Shown piece by piece: positions 43,883 through 53,658 of a stretch of DNA of 64,000 bases. The position numbers and the translations under genes are program-made. The DNA lies in the NCBI RefSeq assembly GCF_024721265.1, contig NZ_JAMXOC010000011.1:1-64000 (forward strand). The letters are read 5' to 3'. The number at the start of each line of letters is the position of its first letter. Within the stretch, counting starts at the first letter, position 1. This DNA comes from Ohessyouella blattaphilus. GTDB lineage: Bacteria; Bacillota; Clostridia; Lachnospirales; Lachnospiraceae. The notes beneath the pieces were generated by a model that was not told where the DNA came from, ran no database searches, and saw only the letters and a program-made list of their open reading frames with translations.

Positions 43883-44902
43883 TTATCCCTCGTATCCGTT
43901 CGGATTCTGTGATTGCCAGCGCCACGTATCGGCGCACATGTCCTCTAAATTCTTCGTCGCTTCCCAGCCAAGCTCTGCTTTTGCTAGCGCTGGATCGGCA
44001 TAGCACATAGCGATATCGCCGGCTCTGCGAGGAAGAATCTGGTATGGCAGCTCTTTGCCACAAGCTTTTGAGAAGGCGTGAATCATATCTAACACCGAGT
44101 AGCCGATACCGGTTCCTAGGTTGTATACCTTAAGTCCGGGATGACCGATTATTTTCTCAATGGCGTTTACATGGCCTTTTGCTAAGTCGACCACGTGAAT
44201 ATAATCCCGCACGCCGGTGCCGTCTGGGGTATCGTAGTCATCACCAAAGACCCCAACTCTTTCTAGCTTGCCTACCGCCACTTGAGCTACGTAAGGCATT
44301 AGGTTATTCGGTATTCCTTTCGGATCCTCGCCGATACGACCGCTCTCGTGAGCACCCACTGGATTAAAGTAGCGAAGAATAATAATATCCCATTCCTCAT
44401 CAGAGGTCTTTAAATCCATCAGAATCTGCTCAATCATAGACTTAGACCAACCGTAAGGATTGGTGCACTCTTTCTTTGGAAAGCTTTCGGTAATGGGCAC
44501 CGAATCAGGATTGCCGTAAACCGTGGCCGAAGAGCTAAAGACAATACTCTTAACACCGTATTCTTTCATAACCTCTAGTAAGATAATCGTTCCCGTAATG
44601 TTATTCTGATAATAAGCAAGGGGCTTTTGTACGGATTCCCCTACGGATTTAAGTCCAGCGAAATGGATAACCGAATCGATTTTTTCTTTCGCAAACACTT
44701 GGCTAAGCGTCTCTTTATCCAGAACATCGCCCTCGTAAAAACGAATGGTTTTTCCCGTTAACTCTTCTACTCTCTTTAACGATTCTTCAGAAGAATTATA
44801 AAGATTATCATAAACGACTACGTCGTATCCCTTATTTAGTAGCTCAAGCGCCGTGTGACTGCCGATGTAACCAGCTCCTCCAGCCAATAGAATTGTTGCC
44901 AT
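43883..44902 (-). CDS. galE: UDP-glucose 4-epimerase
   Basis: A 339-residue short-chain dehydrogenase/reductase. The NAD motif is GGAGYIGSH (7-15), and the catalytic Tyr and Lys are in NPYGWSKS. The sequence [18 protein letters not shown] is typical of GalE. It interconverts UDP-glucose and UDP-galactose, supplying both galactose use and surface glycans. AGGAGG lies upstream. A good promoter is seen just before it. Confidence 0.95.
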   Translation of the reverse strand: MATILLAGGAGYIGSHTALELLNKGYDVVVYDNLYNSSEESLKRVEELTGKTIRFYEGDVLDKETLSQVFAKEKIDSVIHFAGLKSVGESVQKPLAYYQNNITGTIILLEVMKEYGVKSIVFSSSATVYGNPDSVPITESFPKKECTNPYGWSKSMIEQILMDLKTSDEEWDIIILRYFNPVGAHESGRIGEDPKGIPNNLMPYVAQVAVGKLERVGVFGDDYDTPDGTGVRDYIHVVDLAKGHVNAIEKIIGHPGLKVYNLGTGIGYSVLDMIHAFSKACGKELPYQILPRRAGDIAMCYADPALAKAELGWEATKNLEDMCADTWRWQSQNPNGYEG

Positions 44903-44950
44903 ACTATTACCTCCTACTTTTCATCTTCATTGTGATTACGCATCTTATCT

Positions 44951-44979
44951 ATTATACCATCATATTAAGCCATGGACAA
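44951..44979 (-). promoter_or_regulatory. Promoter of galE
   Basis: On the minus strand TTGTCC and a perfect TATAAT are separated by exactly 17 bases, about 50 bases upstream of galE. Confidence 0.75.
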
Positions 44980-44992
44980 ATATATTCAAGAC

Positions 44993-45022
44993 GAAAAAGA
45001 AGCTCTAAAAGAGCTCCTTCTT
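44993..45022 (-). terminator. Terminator after the nucleotidyltransferase gene
   Basis: On the minus strand AAGAAG-GAGCTCT pairs with AGAGCTTCTT (up to 45022) around TTT, then a T-rich run. The stop codon of the gene (45005-45007) lies in the loop region. Confidence 0.7.
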
Positions 45023-45922
45023 GTATAATCCGTCATCTTCCATCTTCTGGATAGCGGCCATTACCTGGACCTTATCCTCCTGATAGGTGATGCCGTACCA
45101 TTTATCCCTGGTCGGCAAGACACTGACAACGGCTTTATCTTGCTTTAATAAACCATCCACTACGCCTGGCAAATAGTATTCGCATTTTAGTGGATTTTCT
45201 TTCAGTCCTTTTTCTAAAAAGCCAGGAAAGCCTGCGGCAATCGCTTCCACGAAGCTTTTCGTAAAGGCCCACATATTCATAGATACTGGGGTTTCCCCCG
45301 GAAGCTGGGTATAGGTTTTGCCCTCGTCCTCTGTGTAGGCTATCTGTGAGTCCTGCTTTTCGATGCGAGTCCGCTCGACGATATCTACTAACTTACCATC
45401 CTTATCCGTACTACAAACGCCGCGGCTAACGTAGCCGTGCTCGGTTACCGTATTTTCTAAGCGATAACCTACCATGGCATACTGGAATTTCTCGTCATCT
45501 TCGTGGTTCATAAGGAAGTCATACGTAAGCGCAAAAGCTTCCCGTCCGTAATAATCATCGGCGTTAATGACCACAAAAGGACCGTTTAAATATTCCTTGG
45601 CACAAAGAACTGCGTGGGCGGTGCCCCAAGGCTTTTCTCTGCCTTCTGGCACTTGAAATCCTGCCGGCAAAAGATCTAGCTGCTGGTAGCAGTAATGAAC
45701 CTTCATCTTTTTTGCTATCCGGTTACCGATAGCCTCTTTAAAGAGGGCCTCGTTTTCTTCCTTAATGATAAAAATCACTTCTTCAAAGCCCGCGCAAGAA
45801 GCGTCGTAAATGGAAAAGTCCATAATGATATGGCCGTCTGCGTCCACTGGAGCGATTTGTTTTAACCCGCCGAAACGGCTCCCCATACCGGCTGCCATAA
45901 TTACTAATACTGGCTTCTTCAT
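45005..45922 (-). CDS. Sugar-phosphate nucleotidyltransferase family protein
   Basis: A 305-residue protein with the nucleotide-binding start LVIMAAGMGSRFGGLKQI, a metal-binding Asp pair (VVINADDYYG) and the usual alpha/beta nucleotidyltransferase core. It is not a canonical GalU or GlmU: the loop DADGHIIMDFSIYDASCAGF is characteristic of a clostridial subgroup of unknown substrate. It is directly downstream of the trigger-factor-like lipoprotein gene (TAGATG), with which it shares an operon. Being next to galE suggests a role in sugar activation. Confidence 0.75.
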   Translation of the reverse strand: MKKPVLVIMAAGMGSRFGGLKQIAPVDADGHIIMDFSIYDASCAGFEEVIFIIKEENEALFKEAIGNRIAKKMKVHYCYQQLDLLPAGFQVPEGREKPWGTAHAVLCAKEYLNGPFVVINADDYYGREAFALTYDFLMNHEDDEKFQYAMVGYRLENTVTEHGYVSRGVCSTDKDGKLVDIVERTRIEKQDSQIAYTEDEGKTYTQLPGETPVSMNMWAFTKSFVEAIAAGFPGFLEKGLKENPLKCEYYLPGVVDGLLKQDKAVVSVLPTRDKWYGITYQEDKVQVMAAIQKMEDDGLYKKELF

Positions 45923-46981
45923 CTATTTTTCCACCTGTACACAATTTTTTGCTAACCAATCGTTAACGGCTAATTGAAGAGACATCTCTTTGAGAGTATC
46001 CTCATCTGCTAACTCTTTTAACTCATCAATCGTACCGATGTTATTCATATCGGCGATCTTCTGGTAGTACTCCTCTAGCTTATCGCCTGTAGGCTCAAGC
46101 TTTTCCTTCTCGGCAATGGCCTTTAGGACCATGTTGCTTTTCTCTGAGTCTTTCACGTTGGTTTCTACCGTCTTGCGCAGTTCGTCTTCCGTCTCAAAGC
46201 CGTACTGAGTCACCACGTCTTCCATAGACATTCCTTGTTGCTCGGCCATGGACTTGAGGCTCGCAATCTGCTCATCGACAGATTTATCTACCGCTTCCTG
46301 GTCGTATTTCTTCACCTCAGAGTTTTCTAAGATTTTTTCCCAAACAGCGCTTGCTAGCGAGTTCTCATAAGTCCACTGAGCTTGCTGAGTAAGGATTTCC
46401 TTCACTTCTTCTTTGTATTCTTTAATGGTTTTGCTTTTCTTCGTAGAAAGTTCTTTGGCTAACTTATCGGTGAGCTCAGGCACTTCGCTTTCCGTAATTC
46501 CCTTAACAGTGATAGTAAAGACCACATCTTGCCCTGCTAGCTCGGTATTGCCATAGTCATCTGGGAACTTTCCGTTCCAGTCAAAGGTCTCGCCAATCTT
46601 GTGGCCAATCACACTGTCTTCAAAGCCATCGATAAAGGTTCCTGAACCAATCGTTAGATCAGCGTCAGTTGCCGTACCACCGTCAAAAGCTACTCCATCT
46701 TTCTTACCTTCGTAGTCAATCTTTACGGTATCCCCGTCTTCTACTGCCCGGTCGGTAATCTCTTTCGTGGTCTTCTTTTCTTCTAGCTTATTATCAATAT
46801 AGGCTTCGACTTGCTCATCGGTCACTTCTGCGGCATCGTCGATTTTGTCTACTTCAACCCCTTTATATTTCGTCACCTTTAACTCATCCGTATCGATTCC
46901 GGTACTACCAGCACAGCCTGTTATGCTCGCCATTAGGAGGGCACTGGCACAAATTGTTGCTATAATTTTTTTCTTCATCAT
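45923..46981 (-). CDS. Trigger-factor-like exported prolyl isomerase lipoprotein
   Basis: A 352-residue lipoprotein: signal peptide with lipobox SITGCAG near residue 23, then an N-terminal region, an FKBP-type domain (DGDTVKIDYEGKKDGVAFDG to NTELAGQDVVFTITV) and a C-terminal helical chaperone region (about 190-350) as in trigger factor. It lacks the ribosome-binding signature and is exported, so it probably folds proteins outside the membrane. It has two possible starts (ATGATG). Confidence 0.88.
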   Translation of the reverse strand: MMKKKIIATICASALLMASITGCAGSTGIDTDELKVTKYKGVEVDKIDDAAEVTDEQVEAYIDNKLEEKKTTKEITDRAVEDGDTVKIDYEGKKDGVAFDGGTATDADLTIGSGTFIDGFEDSVIGHKIGETFDWNGKFPDDYGNTELAGQDVVFTITVKGITESEVPELTDKLAKELSTKKSKTIKEYKEEVKEILTQQAQWTYENSLASAVWEKILENSEVKKYDQEAVDKSVDEQIASLKSMAEQQGMSMEDVVTQYGFETEDELRKTVETNVKDSEKSNMVLKAIAEKEKLEPTGDKLEEYYQKIADMNNIGTIDELKELADEDTLKEMSLQLAVNDWLAKNCVQVEK

Positions 46982-47089
46982 TTAAATTTCCACCTCTTCT
47001 AGTTTTTCACATCCATTACTTATACCATATTCACCGATTAATTTAAAGGGTTTTCACAGTTAATTCATGAAAACAAACTGCCATTTTCC

Positions 47090-47118
47090 TTGATAGTTCG
47101 CCGAAAGAATGCTAAAAT
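47090..47118 (+). promoter_or_regulatory. Promoter of the small membrane protein gene
   Basis: TTGATA and TAAAAT are separated by exactly 17 bases, 34 bases ahead of the GTG start at 47153. Confidence 0.65.
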
Positions 47119-47152
47119 GAGAGTTGCGAAAAAACGAAATGGGAGGATTATC

Positions 47153-47590
47153 GTGAGTACATTTACCTTAGTATTGTTAATTATCTTAGCTGTTTTAGTT
47201 ATAGCAGTAGTTGTCTTATATTTCTTAGGGAAAAGAGCTGAGAAGAAGCAAGCGGAACAAAAAGAACAGATGGACGCTGTCGCCCAGACCGTCTCCATGC
47301 TGATTATCGACAAAGGCAAAATGCGCCTAAAAGATGCTGGTTTCCCAGCCGTCGTGGTAGAGAATTCACCGAAGTATCTACGCCGAACCAAGGTGCCAGT
47401 GGTCAAAGCTAAAGTGGGACCAAAGATTATGACCCTGATGTGCGACGCTGATGTCTTTAAAACCCTACCGGTTAAGAAAGAAGTAAAGGCAACCGTAAGC
47501 GGTATCTACATCACCGCCGTGAAAGGCCTTAGAGGCGCTGCCGAAGTAGCTCCTGCTAAGAAAGGCTTCTTCGCTCGTTTTAAAAAATAG
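47153..47590 (+). CDS. Single-span membrane protein of unknown function
   Basis: About 145 residues. The GTG at 47153 is the likely start, with GGGAGG six bases upstream; an open frame upstream to 47090 lacks a ribosome site and contains the promoter. One membrane span follows (about 3-24), then a charged linker and a small basic domain (MRLKDAGFPAVVVENSPKYL, KVGPKIMTLMCDADVF) ending in Lys/Phe repeats. I do not recognise the family. A bidirectional terminator follows. Confidence 0.65.
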   Translation: MSTFTLVLLIILAVLVIAVVVLYFLGKRAEKKQAEQKEQMDAVAQTVSMLIIDKGKMRLKDAGFPAVVVENSPKYLRRTKVPVVKAKVGPKIMTLMCDADVFKTLPVKKEVKATVSGIYITAVKGLRGAAEVAPAKKGFFARFKK

Positions 47591-47600
47591 TAAATAAGTA

Positions 47601-47647
47601 AAAAAATTTGTACCTCAGCTGAATTTCCAGCTGAGGTACCTTTTTTT
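47601..47647. terminator. Bidirectional terminator between convergent genes
   Basis: A perfect 12-bp stem, GTACCTCAGCTG and CAGCTGAGGTAC, around six bases (47610-47639), with an A-run before and a T-run after. It ends both the small membrane protein gene and the giant surface protein gene. Confidence 0.85.
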
Positions 47648-47651
47648 ACTG

Positions 47652-50600
47652 CTATTTTTTGTTTTGTTTCTTCTTAAAGATGACTACTGCGCCACACGCT
47701 AGGAGGCTACCTACAAGAATTAGGATCCAAAAAATCGGTGTACTTGAATCACCAGTCTTGGTTTCTGTTTGTCTCGTTTCGGCTCCACCTGTTGGTGCTG
47801 CCTGAGTGCCGCTTCCTGGTGTCTCACTGCCAGTCGCCCCACCATCTGCTTTTACCGCTTCGGCGTTCGCCTTTAAGGTCACGCTTTCGGCCGGCATTTG
47901 GAAAGTAGTTGTATGTGTTGATATTGCTGTATCCTTATATCCGTTCCACATTGTAAAGCTGTAGCCCGTCTCTACTTCCGCGCTAATCGACACGGCCATT
48001 CCCGCAATATAGACACCATCACCTGCGACTTTCCCAATTCCCGTTCCCCGTTCTAAGCTTAAGGTATAGAATTCTAGCTGCTCTGCTAAAGAAAGTCCAC
48101 TATCGTATTCCACCTCAATAACAGCACCCGTATCTTTGCCATCCACATAGACATGATACTCACCGTCTGGTACAGAATCAAATTGATCTTCAGCGATTAT
48201 ATTACCGTCGTTGTCCACTAAGGTGATAACTGCATCTCCCCAAGGGGTATCATCCTTATCCGCACCGATAACTACGGAAGTACGTCTAAGCATGCCCCGT
48301 GCCTCTAAGGTTAAGTCGCTAGCCGGCATCGTAATGGTAGCTTCACGAGTATTATACTCCTGATAGCCGGTCACGTTAGGGGCCCACTTGGTAAAGATAT
48401 AGTCTTCGGGAACAACTGCGCTAATATTAATGGTCTCGCCAGCGGCGTAATTGCCCATTGCTTCTTCAGACACCGCTGTAACACCATCACCAGTTACAAG
48501 AGTTAATGCATACTTTTCAGTTGAGCGAGCATAATATAGGTTAATAGCGGCACCATCGACAGCAACCAGCTTATCTGCTGAACCCTCTGGTCCGGTCGCG
48601 CTAGCGTGGCTGTAAGTGATTACCTCGTCCTCAAGAGTTCCGTCTACTAAGGTAGTGCAGAGAATTTCCTTATTTGGCTCGCAGTGAAGCATCTCTGAAT
48701 AGTTGGCCTCATTGGCGTATGCTCCATCCTCACCCATTACATAGTGGTTAACCGTATAGCAGCAGAATGTAGCACTACCGCTTCCCTCTTCGTCCTCTGC
48801 TGGCGCATGGGCTTTTGGCTTCAAGGTCAAGGACCTATTCATAACAATTTTACCGTTTTTGGTAGTCAGAGGGGCTGCTTCGCCCTCAGACTCCCATCCG
48901 TCAAAGCAATAATCCTCTTCAATCTTCGTAATGACTGAAGCCACTTCACCTGATAAATAAATGCCGCTTCCGTCTGCTGATTCAATACCGTCACTTCCTA
49001 GAATTGTCAGAGTAAAGTAATCAAGAGTCGCTTCCTGAAGTACACCCTGCGTATTATCGACTACAATCGTCTGTCTTGTATCTTCGCCATCAACTAAGAT
49101 TTTATATTCGCCATTAGGAATATTATCTAAGTTAACAAACTCTTTACCGTTTTCTTCATTTCTTAGCAAGGTAACCCCTTGAAGCTTTTCGTTCCAAGGA
49201 TTGCCATCTAGATTAACGTTAATACGCACCTGAGAAGCATATCTATCCGCATGAGCCGTTAGCGTTAGCGGATAATTTGGCATACTTATCTCTAGCTGTT
49301 TGAATGCGGCAATCGTATATGTCTCTGGGTTGGCCGTCCATTTGGTAAAGCAATAGCCATCCACATCATTTACTTTAATTCCTACTCTTTCATTTGCAAG
49401 GTATACACCGCCGCCAGTTACATTTTCACACCCCGTATCGGCATGTAAGGTGAGTGTGTAGAAAGCCAAATCCTTCTTATTGTCTTCCGGCTTTTTATAA
49501 TCTACGATAATCGTCTCTTCCGTCTCTCGGCCATCGACAATAATGGTGTATTCACCGTTAGGCATCTTGCCCGAGCCATCATAAATATTGCCGTCTTTAT
49601 CCTTTAATTGAATCACCGGCGTGCCTTCTGTCCACGTCTCTCCGTCCTTCTTAAAAGTAATCTCCACATCTGATTCCTGCAGTTTCCAATTAGCAATCAG
49701 CTTGATCTCACCAGCTTGGTCTCCAGCAATGCTGGTCGCCTTATTCTCTTCGGTAAAAGGATCAACCCCTTCACCTAAATCATTATACCAGCCTTCAAAA
49801 ATATAGTCCTCTCGCTCTGGTGTCGGCAACTCTGCTAAGCCTTCTCCATAGATATAGGTATCCACCGGATCATCAGTAAACGCCGCTGGCTTATCTGCAC
49901 TACCATTAAGATTATAAATAATGTCATAAGCATTTGCTTCCCAGCGAGCATATAAGGTTACGTCTCCTGACTGTGTCGCACTGATTTTACTTACTTTTTG
50001 GGTATCGTCATAGACGCCGTCCACGTCTTCGGCCAGATACCAGCCAATGAATGTATAGTTTGCCTTTGCCGGCTCTGGTATATCCTGCGTACTTTCCCCG
50101 TAAACATAGGTTTTAGGCTCATCGGCACCTTCCGCAAAAGCACCCTCTCTTAATTCATAAGCGATAGCATACGTTTTCGGCGTCCAATTTGCACTCAAGA
50201 TTACCTCATCAATCTGATCCGCCGCAATCGACTCAATCTTATTGTTAAGATCGATATCCCCATTGCCATCTACACCGTACCAACCATCAAAATCATAATT
50301 AGGCCGACTAGGCACTGGCATATCGTTAGCGTCAACACCTACTCCATAAGTATATTCCCCCGGTGCTGGCTTTTCCGTCGTCCCATTCGTAACAGGATTT
50401 GTCTCATCACCATTCAAATTATAGGTAATATCGTAGATTTTAATTCCAAGGGTGGCGCGAATTATACCACTTACCGTTTTGTCACCTAAGTCACTACAGT
50501 AAACCCAGTTTGTTGTATCAGTAGCAACATCGGTAGCATCATCGTAAACCACAGCAAAACCAGCGTCTCCTACTGCTTTTGTCTCTGCCTCACTTAGCTT

Positions 50601-53495
50601 ATAGCCTACCACCACCATATGGTAATCATATAATATTTTATTTTGCTTCTCGTCAAGGCTATATAACCAGACCGGATAAGCCCCTTTATATACCTCGGCA
50701 GTCGCATCCCAAGTACAAGCAACGTAAGAGCCGTCAAGTGCGTCTTTCGCCCCGCCGTGTTGGATAATAACATCGCCCTTTTCTGCTGTTGGCTTTGCTT
50801 TCCAGTCCGTCTCTGTATGATTTCGGTATACAACCTTTACATAGACTTCTTGTGGCCAAGGTTTCTCCACACCTTCAAAAGTACCATCAAGACTTATTTC
50901 CAGCGGTACCGTGATGCAAGCCGGATTATAGGTCAGGCGTAACTCTAGCTTCTTTTCCGCATCTGGATATTTCGTATTGTAGGTCGCCAGAGCCGTTTTA
51001 GCAAAGTATTCATAGGCATTGCCATTCTCATCCGAGGCTGGGTAACCAGTAAACGTAAAGTCCTTCGCCGATACCAGATACTCTTTACCTTCAACCGTCT
51101 CTTTTACTGTCGTATCTATAGCAAACGTAATCTCTGTCTCGTCGACTTTTGTCGTTCCATTTTCACCAGCAACATTTCGCCACAATTCTACAACCGTAGT
51201 CTGAGCCCGAGAGCTTACCGGAATATCTTTTACTGTCTCCGAAGCACCCCCTTCTTCTATATAGGAGTATTCAATCGTTACGTTTCCGTTGATAGCTGCG
51301 TTCTTTTCCCAAACCGCATAAAGTTCAACCACGCCGTTTGCCGTTGTCGTCAAATTCTTAACCTGTTCTTTATCTGTATAGTCCCAGGTGATCGCTCCCG
51401 ATCCTGGATAAACTCCTGTAGTACTCTTTGTCGACCAACCTTTAAAGAGGTACCCCTCACAGGTGAAACCATTCTCTGCTAGCGCCTCTTGTTCCTCATC
51501 ATAAGTGAAGCTTTGCTTGCTATTAGAATCTCCCGTGGTTCCCGTTACCGTCCCTCCCGAGGGCGTATTCTTATTAAAATGCACCGAATATGTATTTGCC
51601 GTCCAAGTAGCATTTACCTCAGTTTTCTCACTTATCGACTTCTCACTTAAATCCTCACTCCAACCAGCAAAGGTATAACCTGTCTTGGTTGGAGAGCTAG
51701 GAATTGTCGCTTTGTTTCCGCCGAAGACGATTTGGCTGTCATAAGGCTCCGCTTCTACCGAGTGCTCCTTTTCTTCCCAGAAAGTTACGGTGTAATAGTC
51801 AAGAGTAACTGAAGCCGACGCACCACTAATGATAATCTTCTTTCCTGTATATATATACTTACCGTCTACCTTTTCGTGAACATAATACGTTCCATTCTTA
51901 ACCGCAAAGGTCGTTATATCAGTGCCGCTTGTGCTAGTACTCTCGCTAGTTCTAAGGACAAAAGTCTTATCACAATTATTCCAAGGTTCATCATCCTTTT
52001 CGACCTTTAGGTTAATCGTACAAATCTTTTTTGAAGGGTCGCTGGCATCTCCGTATACCATTCCACCGCCTTCAAGCTCCACATCAGCAATATCATCTGC
52101 ATCAACCTTTATAGAGTAATGACCATCTGGCAATACTAAAGCTAGCCCCTTAATATACATACCTGAATGAGACACCTCGAATAAGTCGAACTCATTATTG
52201 ACAAAATCAACCGCTGACTGAGATAACTCATATCCTTTATCACCAACCTTTAGCATATTGGTAAGGGTAAATTTATCTGGTGTGAATCCTGTCGCTGTAT
52301 ATTTAAAAGAAAATACATTTGCCGTAGATTCTGCAGAAATATTTGGATGTTCCTGATCAGCTGTCATACCCGAATTATTAACGGTATAGCCTTGCTCTCT
52401 TGAAATGGCAATTAGTCTCGTGGTTCCCGCTTCATTTTGATTAATAGTGATATTTCCTGGTGTAAGAATTGTATATAACCCAGCCCCAATAGAGGTGTAA
52501 CTGGTGCTCCCACCAACACATATGGTGGTTCCACCGTTAATCGTAATCGACTGTCCGTACCAGATACGATCCTTTACCCCACTACCATCGCCAGTTCCAT
52601 TTTGGCCGCTTAATTCATCAGATGTACCAATAGCTGGTGCCGCGTTTTGCCCCTCAAGCCAAAGATTACCATCGTTAATAACGATTTTAGCCGCTTGACA
52701 AGTATCTGGTTTCCCGTCTTCTTTACCAATGTCTGCACACGACCAGGCCACAAGATCCGTATTGGCTGTGTTTTTCTCAGAATCTCCGTCTCCTAACCCC
52801 GTAGACCAAGAACCGGCAATCGCCTCAATCACACCACTGTTTACCGTAATATTGCCGGTCGCACGGTTAACATTACCGCCGATAGCTGCTGACTGAGTCC
52901 CTCCTTTTACTGTAAGCTTCCCCGTACCGCTTCCACCATCTTCGATAATAATTGAAGCTAATCGTCTGGTACCGACAGCATCTCCGCCTACTGCCACCGT
53001 ATTAATCGTATTCTCTACGTAAATACCGGCAGAGTTTTTTAAAACGCTTGTTCCTGAATAGCCACTTTTACCGGTTAAGTTGTTGCTTCCCTTAAGCTGC
53101 ACCGTACAAGTCGCATTTCCCTGAATGGAGAGCGCTGCCGTCCCTACTGGAAAACTCGCTTTGTAGGGTGAAGCTTGGGTATAATCCCCAGCTGTAATCG
53201 TCACCCCATTAAGAATCACCGTACAGTCTTTTCTCACGATAACGTGACCGGTCATCGTACCGGTTAATTCGTAGGTAGCGTCTTTTGTCAGTAACTCGAT
53301 TACGTTATTTGTCGTTGTAACCGAATAGTCCGCTGTAGACGACAAATTCGCGACATTACTTAAGTTAATCTTTATCGTATCCCCCTCGGCTGCCTTTGTA
53401 TCGTCAACGCAAAAAAAGAACGTCGCAAACAGCAACAGGAACAAACTGGCGACAATCCTCCCTAATATATTTTTCTTTCCTTTATTAAGTTGCAT
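47652..53495 (-). CDS. Giant multi-repeat surface protein
   Basis: About 1,947 residues. The ATG at 53493-53495 has AGGAGG upstream (MQLNKGKKNILGRIVASL); a signal peptide ends near DDTKAAE. Residues to about 380 form Gly-, Thr- and Asn-rich strands likely to make a beta-helix. InlB/Listeria-Bacteroides-type B repeats follow (GYTFAGWSEDLSEKSI-like units, FDGWYGVDGNGDIDL and others, about 630-1340). The C-terminal third has at least four related modules of ~150 residues: a beta unit with DGEYHVYVDGKDTG-like strands, then a TLxLxxxTGxxxVxG unit. The end is a cell-wall anchor: TKTGDSSTP, a hydrophobic span, KKKQNKK. It is one of the longest genes in the window and probably adheres to host or plant surface. 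Confidence 0.82.
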   Translation of the reverse strand: MQLNKGKKNILGRIVASLFLLLFATFFFCVDDTKAAEGDTIKINLSNVANLSSTADYSVTTTNNVIELLTKDATYELTGTMTGHVIVRKDCTVILNGVTITAGDYTQASPYKASFPVGTAALSIQGNATCTVQLKGSNNLTGKSGYSGTSVLKNSAGIYVENTINTVAVGGDAVGTRRLASIIIEDGGSGTGKLTVKGGTQSAAIGGNVNRATGNITVNSGVIEAIAGSWSTGLGDGDSEKNTANTDLVAWSCADIGKEDGKPDTCQAAKIVINDGNLWLEGQNAAPAIGTSDELSGQNGTGDGSGVKDRIWYGQSITINGGTTICVGGSTSYTSIGAGLYTILTPGNITINQNEAGTTRLIAISREQGYTVNNSGMTADQEHPNISAESTANVFSFKYTATGFTPDKFTLTNMLKVGDKGYELSQSAVDFVNNEFDLFEVSHSGMYIKGLALVLPDGHYSIKVDADDIADVELEGGGMVYGDASDPSKKICTINLKVEKDDEPWNNCDKTFVLRTSESTSTSGTDITTFAVKNGTYYVHEKVDGKYIYTGKKIIISGASASVTLDYYTVTFWEEKEHSVEAEPYDSQIVFGGNKATIPSSPTKTGYTFAGWSEDLSEKSISEKTEVNATWTANTYSVHFNKNTPSGGTVTGTTGDSNSKQSFTYDEEQEALAENGFTCEGYLFKGWSTKSTTGVYPGSGAITWDYTDKEQVKNLTTTANGVVELYAVWEKNAAINGNVTIEYSYIEEGGASETVKDIPVSSRAQTTVVELWRNVAGENGTTKVDETEITFAIDTTVKETVEGKEYLVSAKDFTFTGYPASDENGNAYEYFAKTALATYNTKYPDAEKKLELRLTYNPACITVPLEISLDGTFEGVEKPWPQEVYVKVVYRNHTETDWKAKPTAEKGDVIIQHGGAKDALDGSYVACTWDATAEVYKGAYPVWLYSLDEKQNKILYDYHMVVVGYKLSEAETKAVGDAGFAVVYDDATDVATDTTNWVYCSDLGDKTVSGIIRATLGIKIYDITYNLNGDETNPVTNGTTEKPAPGEYTYGVGVDANDMPVPSRPNYDFDGWYGVDGNGDIDLNNKIESIAADQIDEVILSANWTPKTYAIAYELREGAFAEGADEPKTYVYGESTQDIPEPAKANYTFIGWYLAEDVDGVYDDTQKVSKISATQSGDVTLYARWEANAYDIIYNLNGSADKPAAFTDDPVDTYIYGEGLAELPTPEREDYIFEGWYNDLGEGVDPFTEENKATSIAGDQAGEIKLIANWKLQESDVEITFKKDGETWTEGTPVIQLKDKDGNIYDGSGKMPNGEYTIIVDGRETEETIIVDYKKPEDNKKDLAFYTLTLHADTGCENVTGGGVYLANERVGIKVNDVDGYCFTKWTANPETYTIAAFKQLEISMPNYPLTLTAHADRYASQVRINVNLDGNPWNEKLQGVTLLRNEENGKEFVNLDNIPNGEYKILVDGEDTRQTIVVDNTQGVLQEATLDYFTLTILGSDGIESADGSGIYLSGEVASVITKIEEDYCFDGWESEGEAAPLTTKNGKIVMNRSLTLKPKAHAPAEDEEGSGSATFCCYTVNHYVMGEDGAYANEANYSEMLHCEPNKEILCTTLVDGTLEDEVITYSHASATGPEGSADKLVAVDGAAINLYYARSTEKYALTLVTGDGVTAVSEEAMGNYAAGETINISAVVPEDYIFTKWAPNVTGYQEYNTREATITMPASDLTLEARGMLRRTSVVIGADKDDTPWGDAVITLVDNDGNIIAEDQFDSVPDGEYHVYVDGKDTGAVIEVEYDSGLSLAEQLEFYTLSLERGTGIGKVAGDGVYIAGMAVSISAEVETGYSFTMWNGYKDTAISTHTTTFQMPAESVTLKANAEAVKADGGATGSETPGSGTQAAPTGGAETRQTETKTGDSSTPIFWILILVGSLLACGAVVIFKKKQNKK

Positions 53496-53552
53496 GTATG
53501 TCCTCCTCATTCTCTCTTGACACTTATCCCTCATTACACATTTTCTGCATAA

Positions 53553-53582
53553 ATTATACAATAAGAAGTTCTTCACTAACAA
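53553..53582 (-). promoter_or_regulatory. Promoter of the giant surface protein gene
   Basis: On the minus strand TTGTTA and TATAAT are separated by 18 bases, 58 bases upstream of the start codon. Confidence 0.6.
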
Positions 53583-53601
53583 TAGCTCAAATATAAACCT
53601 T

Positions 53602-53652
53602 TTATAAAAAAAATATAACCATTCAGGACCAACCGTTGTCCTGAATAGTTAT
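53602..53652 (-). terminator. Terminator after the aldo/keto reductase gene
   Basis: On the minus strand ATAACTATTCAGGA pairs with TCCTGAATGGTTAT (53614-53652) around a ~10-base loop, with a long T-run after. It closes the glycosidase operon. Confidence 0.8.
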
Positions 53653-53658
53653 AAATAT

